From Brevibacillus reuszeri (lineage in GTDB: Bacteria > Bacillota > Bacilli > Brevibacillales > Brevibacillaceae), in the NCBI RefSeq assembly GCF_002897295.1, contig NZ_BEXF01000009.1:62001-126000 (forward strand): a stretch of DNA of 64,000 nt. Direction: 5' to 3'. Every line of letters begins with the position of its first letter. The stretch's first letter is position 1. Positions 63,266-64,000 of the stretch are shown here, piece by piece. The notes under the pieces were generated by a model. The model did no database searches. It worked only from the letters and a program-made list of their open reading frames with translations, and was not told the origin of the DNA. The position numbers were made by a program, and so were the translations under genes.

Positions 63266-64000
63266 ATGCAAGACATCATGCTGGAAGTTACTGATTTAAC
63301 AGTCAATTTTCGTAATGATGATACAGAATATACGGTTGTGAACAGCATTTCTTTTCAAGTGAAAAAGGGGGAGACCTTGGGGCTAGTCGGGGAATCCGGA
63401 TGCGGCAAAAGCGTTACCTCCTTATCCATCATGAGGCTGGTGCCGACACCTCCGGGGCGTATCTCGTCGGGAGAAATCCGCTACAAGGGCACCAACCTCC
63501 TCGCCCTGAAGGAAAAAGAGATGAACGCGATCCGAGGCAATGAGATTTCAATGATTTTTCAGGAGCCGATGACTTCCCTGACCCCTGTATTCACGATAGG
63601 ACGACAGCTGGATGAGGTGATACTGCTCCACACGGACTTGTCCAAAAAGGCGGCAAAAGCGAAATCGATCGAGATGTTAAAGCTGGTTGGTATACCTCGT
63701 GCGGAGGAGATATATTCCAGCTACCCGCATGAGCTGTCTGGCGGTATGCGTCAACGGGTGATGATTGCGATTGGGCTCGCTTGCGAGCCACAGCTGTTGA
63801 TCGCGGATGAACCTACGACGGCACTCGATGTGACGATCCAGGCGCAAATTTTGGATCTCATGCGGGAGCTGAAGGAAAAAACAGATACGTCCATCCTGTT
63901 CATCACGCACGACCTAGGAGTCGTCGCGGAAATGTGCGATCGGGTGATTGTCATGTATGCAGGAGAAATTGTCGAGGAGGCAGACGTGGATACATTGTTC
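63266..64000 (+). CDS. Peptide ABC transporter ATP-binding protein (DppD/OppD), truncated by the window end
   Basis: The first 245 codons are visible from the ATG at 63266 (AGGAGG upstream). Walker A is GESGCGKSV, the Q-loop region is [15 protein letters not shown], where Thr replaces the usual Asn, the signature is LSGGMRQR, Walker B is [12 protein letters not shown], and the switch is ITHDLGVV. The C-terminal cysteine domain lies beyond the window. It continues the third transporter operon; a DppF gene is expected next. Confidence 0.93.
   Translation, partial: MQDIMLEVTDLTVNFRNDDTEYTVVNSISFQVKKGETLGLVGESGCGKSVTSLSIMRLVPTPPGRISSGEIRYKGTNLLALKEKEMNAIRGNEISMIFQEPMTSLTPVFTIGRQLDEVILLHTDLSKKAAKAKSIEMLKLVGIPRAEEIYSSYPHELSGGMRQRVMIAIGLACEPQLLIADEPTTALDVTIQAQILDLMRELKEKTDTSILFITHDLGVVAEMCDRVIVMYAGEIVEEADVDTLF

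Overview
The window looks like the chromosome of a spore-forming, low-to-mid-GC Firmicute of the Brevibacillus/Paenibacillaceae type. Signs are strong AGGAGG ribosome sites with frequent GTG/TTG starts, YmaF, YokU and DUF1259 proteins, and many sigma-54 (SigL) promoters feeding amino-acid/peptide operons. No rRNA, tRNA, CRISPR array, prophage or intact insertion sequence was seen.

Layout. 1-3.9 kb: 3' end of an opine-metallophore (staphylopine/bacillopaline-type) operon, cntB(end)-cntC-cntD-cntF-cntE. 4.1-6.6 kb: katG with a PerR/Fur-like control region. 6.6-8.5 kb: a small spore-protein-like gene, then a sigma-54 promoter, yokU and a decayed FAD amino-acid oxidase. 8.7-12.9 kb: a GNAT acyltransferase, an RpiR regulator, an N-succinylamino-acid racemase/OSBS-family enzyme and a serine beta-lactamase-fold hydrolase. 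This set resembles the Geobacillus pathway that converts D- to L-amino acids. 13.2-15.5 kb: a divergent MerR regulator and MFS drug efflux pump with a 19-bp-spacer promoter.

15.5-46.5 kb is one large peptide-scavenging region. It holds an M19 dipeptidase, a sigma-54 activator, two nitroreductases, M20 and M28 peptidases, a complete peptide ABC transporter (D-F-A-B-C) with M24, proline-iminopeptidase, M20 and M28 genes, and a second complete transporter (A-B-C-D-F) flanked by M28 paralogues and two Asp/Glu-type racemases. Four sigma-54 promoters here share an upstream TTAGGGT half-site, which suggests one regulon under the activator at 17.3 kb. Several of the peptidases lack canonical catalytic or metal-binding residues.

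46.5-55.7 kb is mixed accessory content: a TIM-barrel isomerase, a GMC oxidoreductase, tandem DUF1259 proteins, YmaF, a cupin, a YcaQ/AlkX-like glycosylase and a UvrA-like ATPase with an early amber codon. 55.8-64 kb: a second sigma-54 activator plus a desuccinylase-like gene, divergent from a third peptide transporter operon that runs off the end.

The two most unusual proteins are a peptide-binding lipoprotein whose family domain is circularly permuted (37.3-39.1 kb) and a DppC-type permease with about 230 extra extracytoplasmic residues resembling bacterial Ig-like (BIG2) domains (61.7-63.3 kb).
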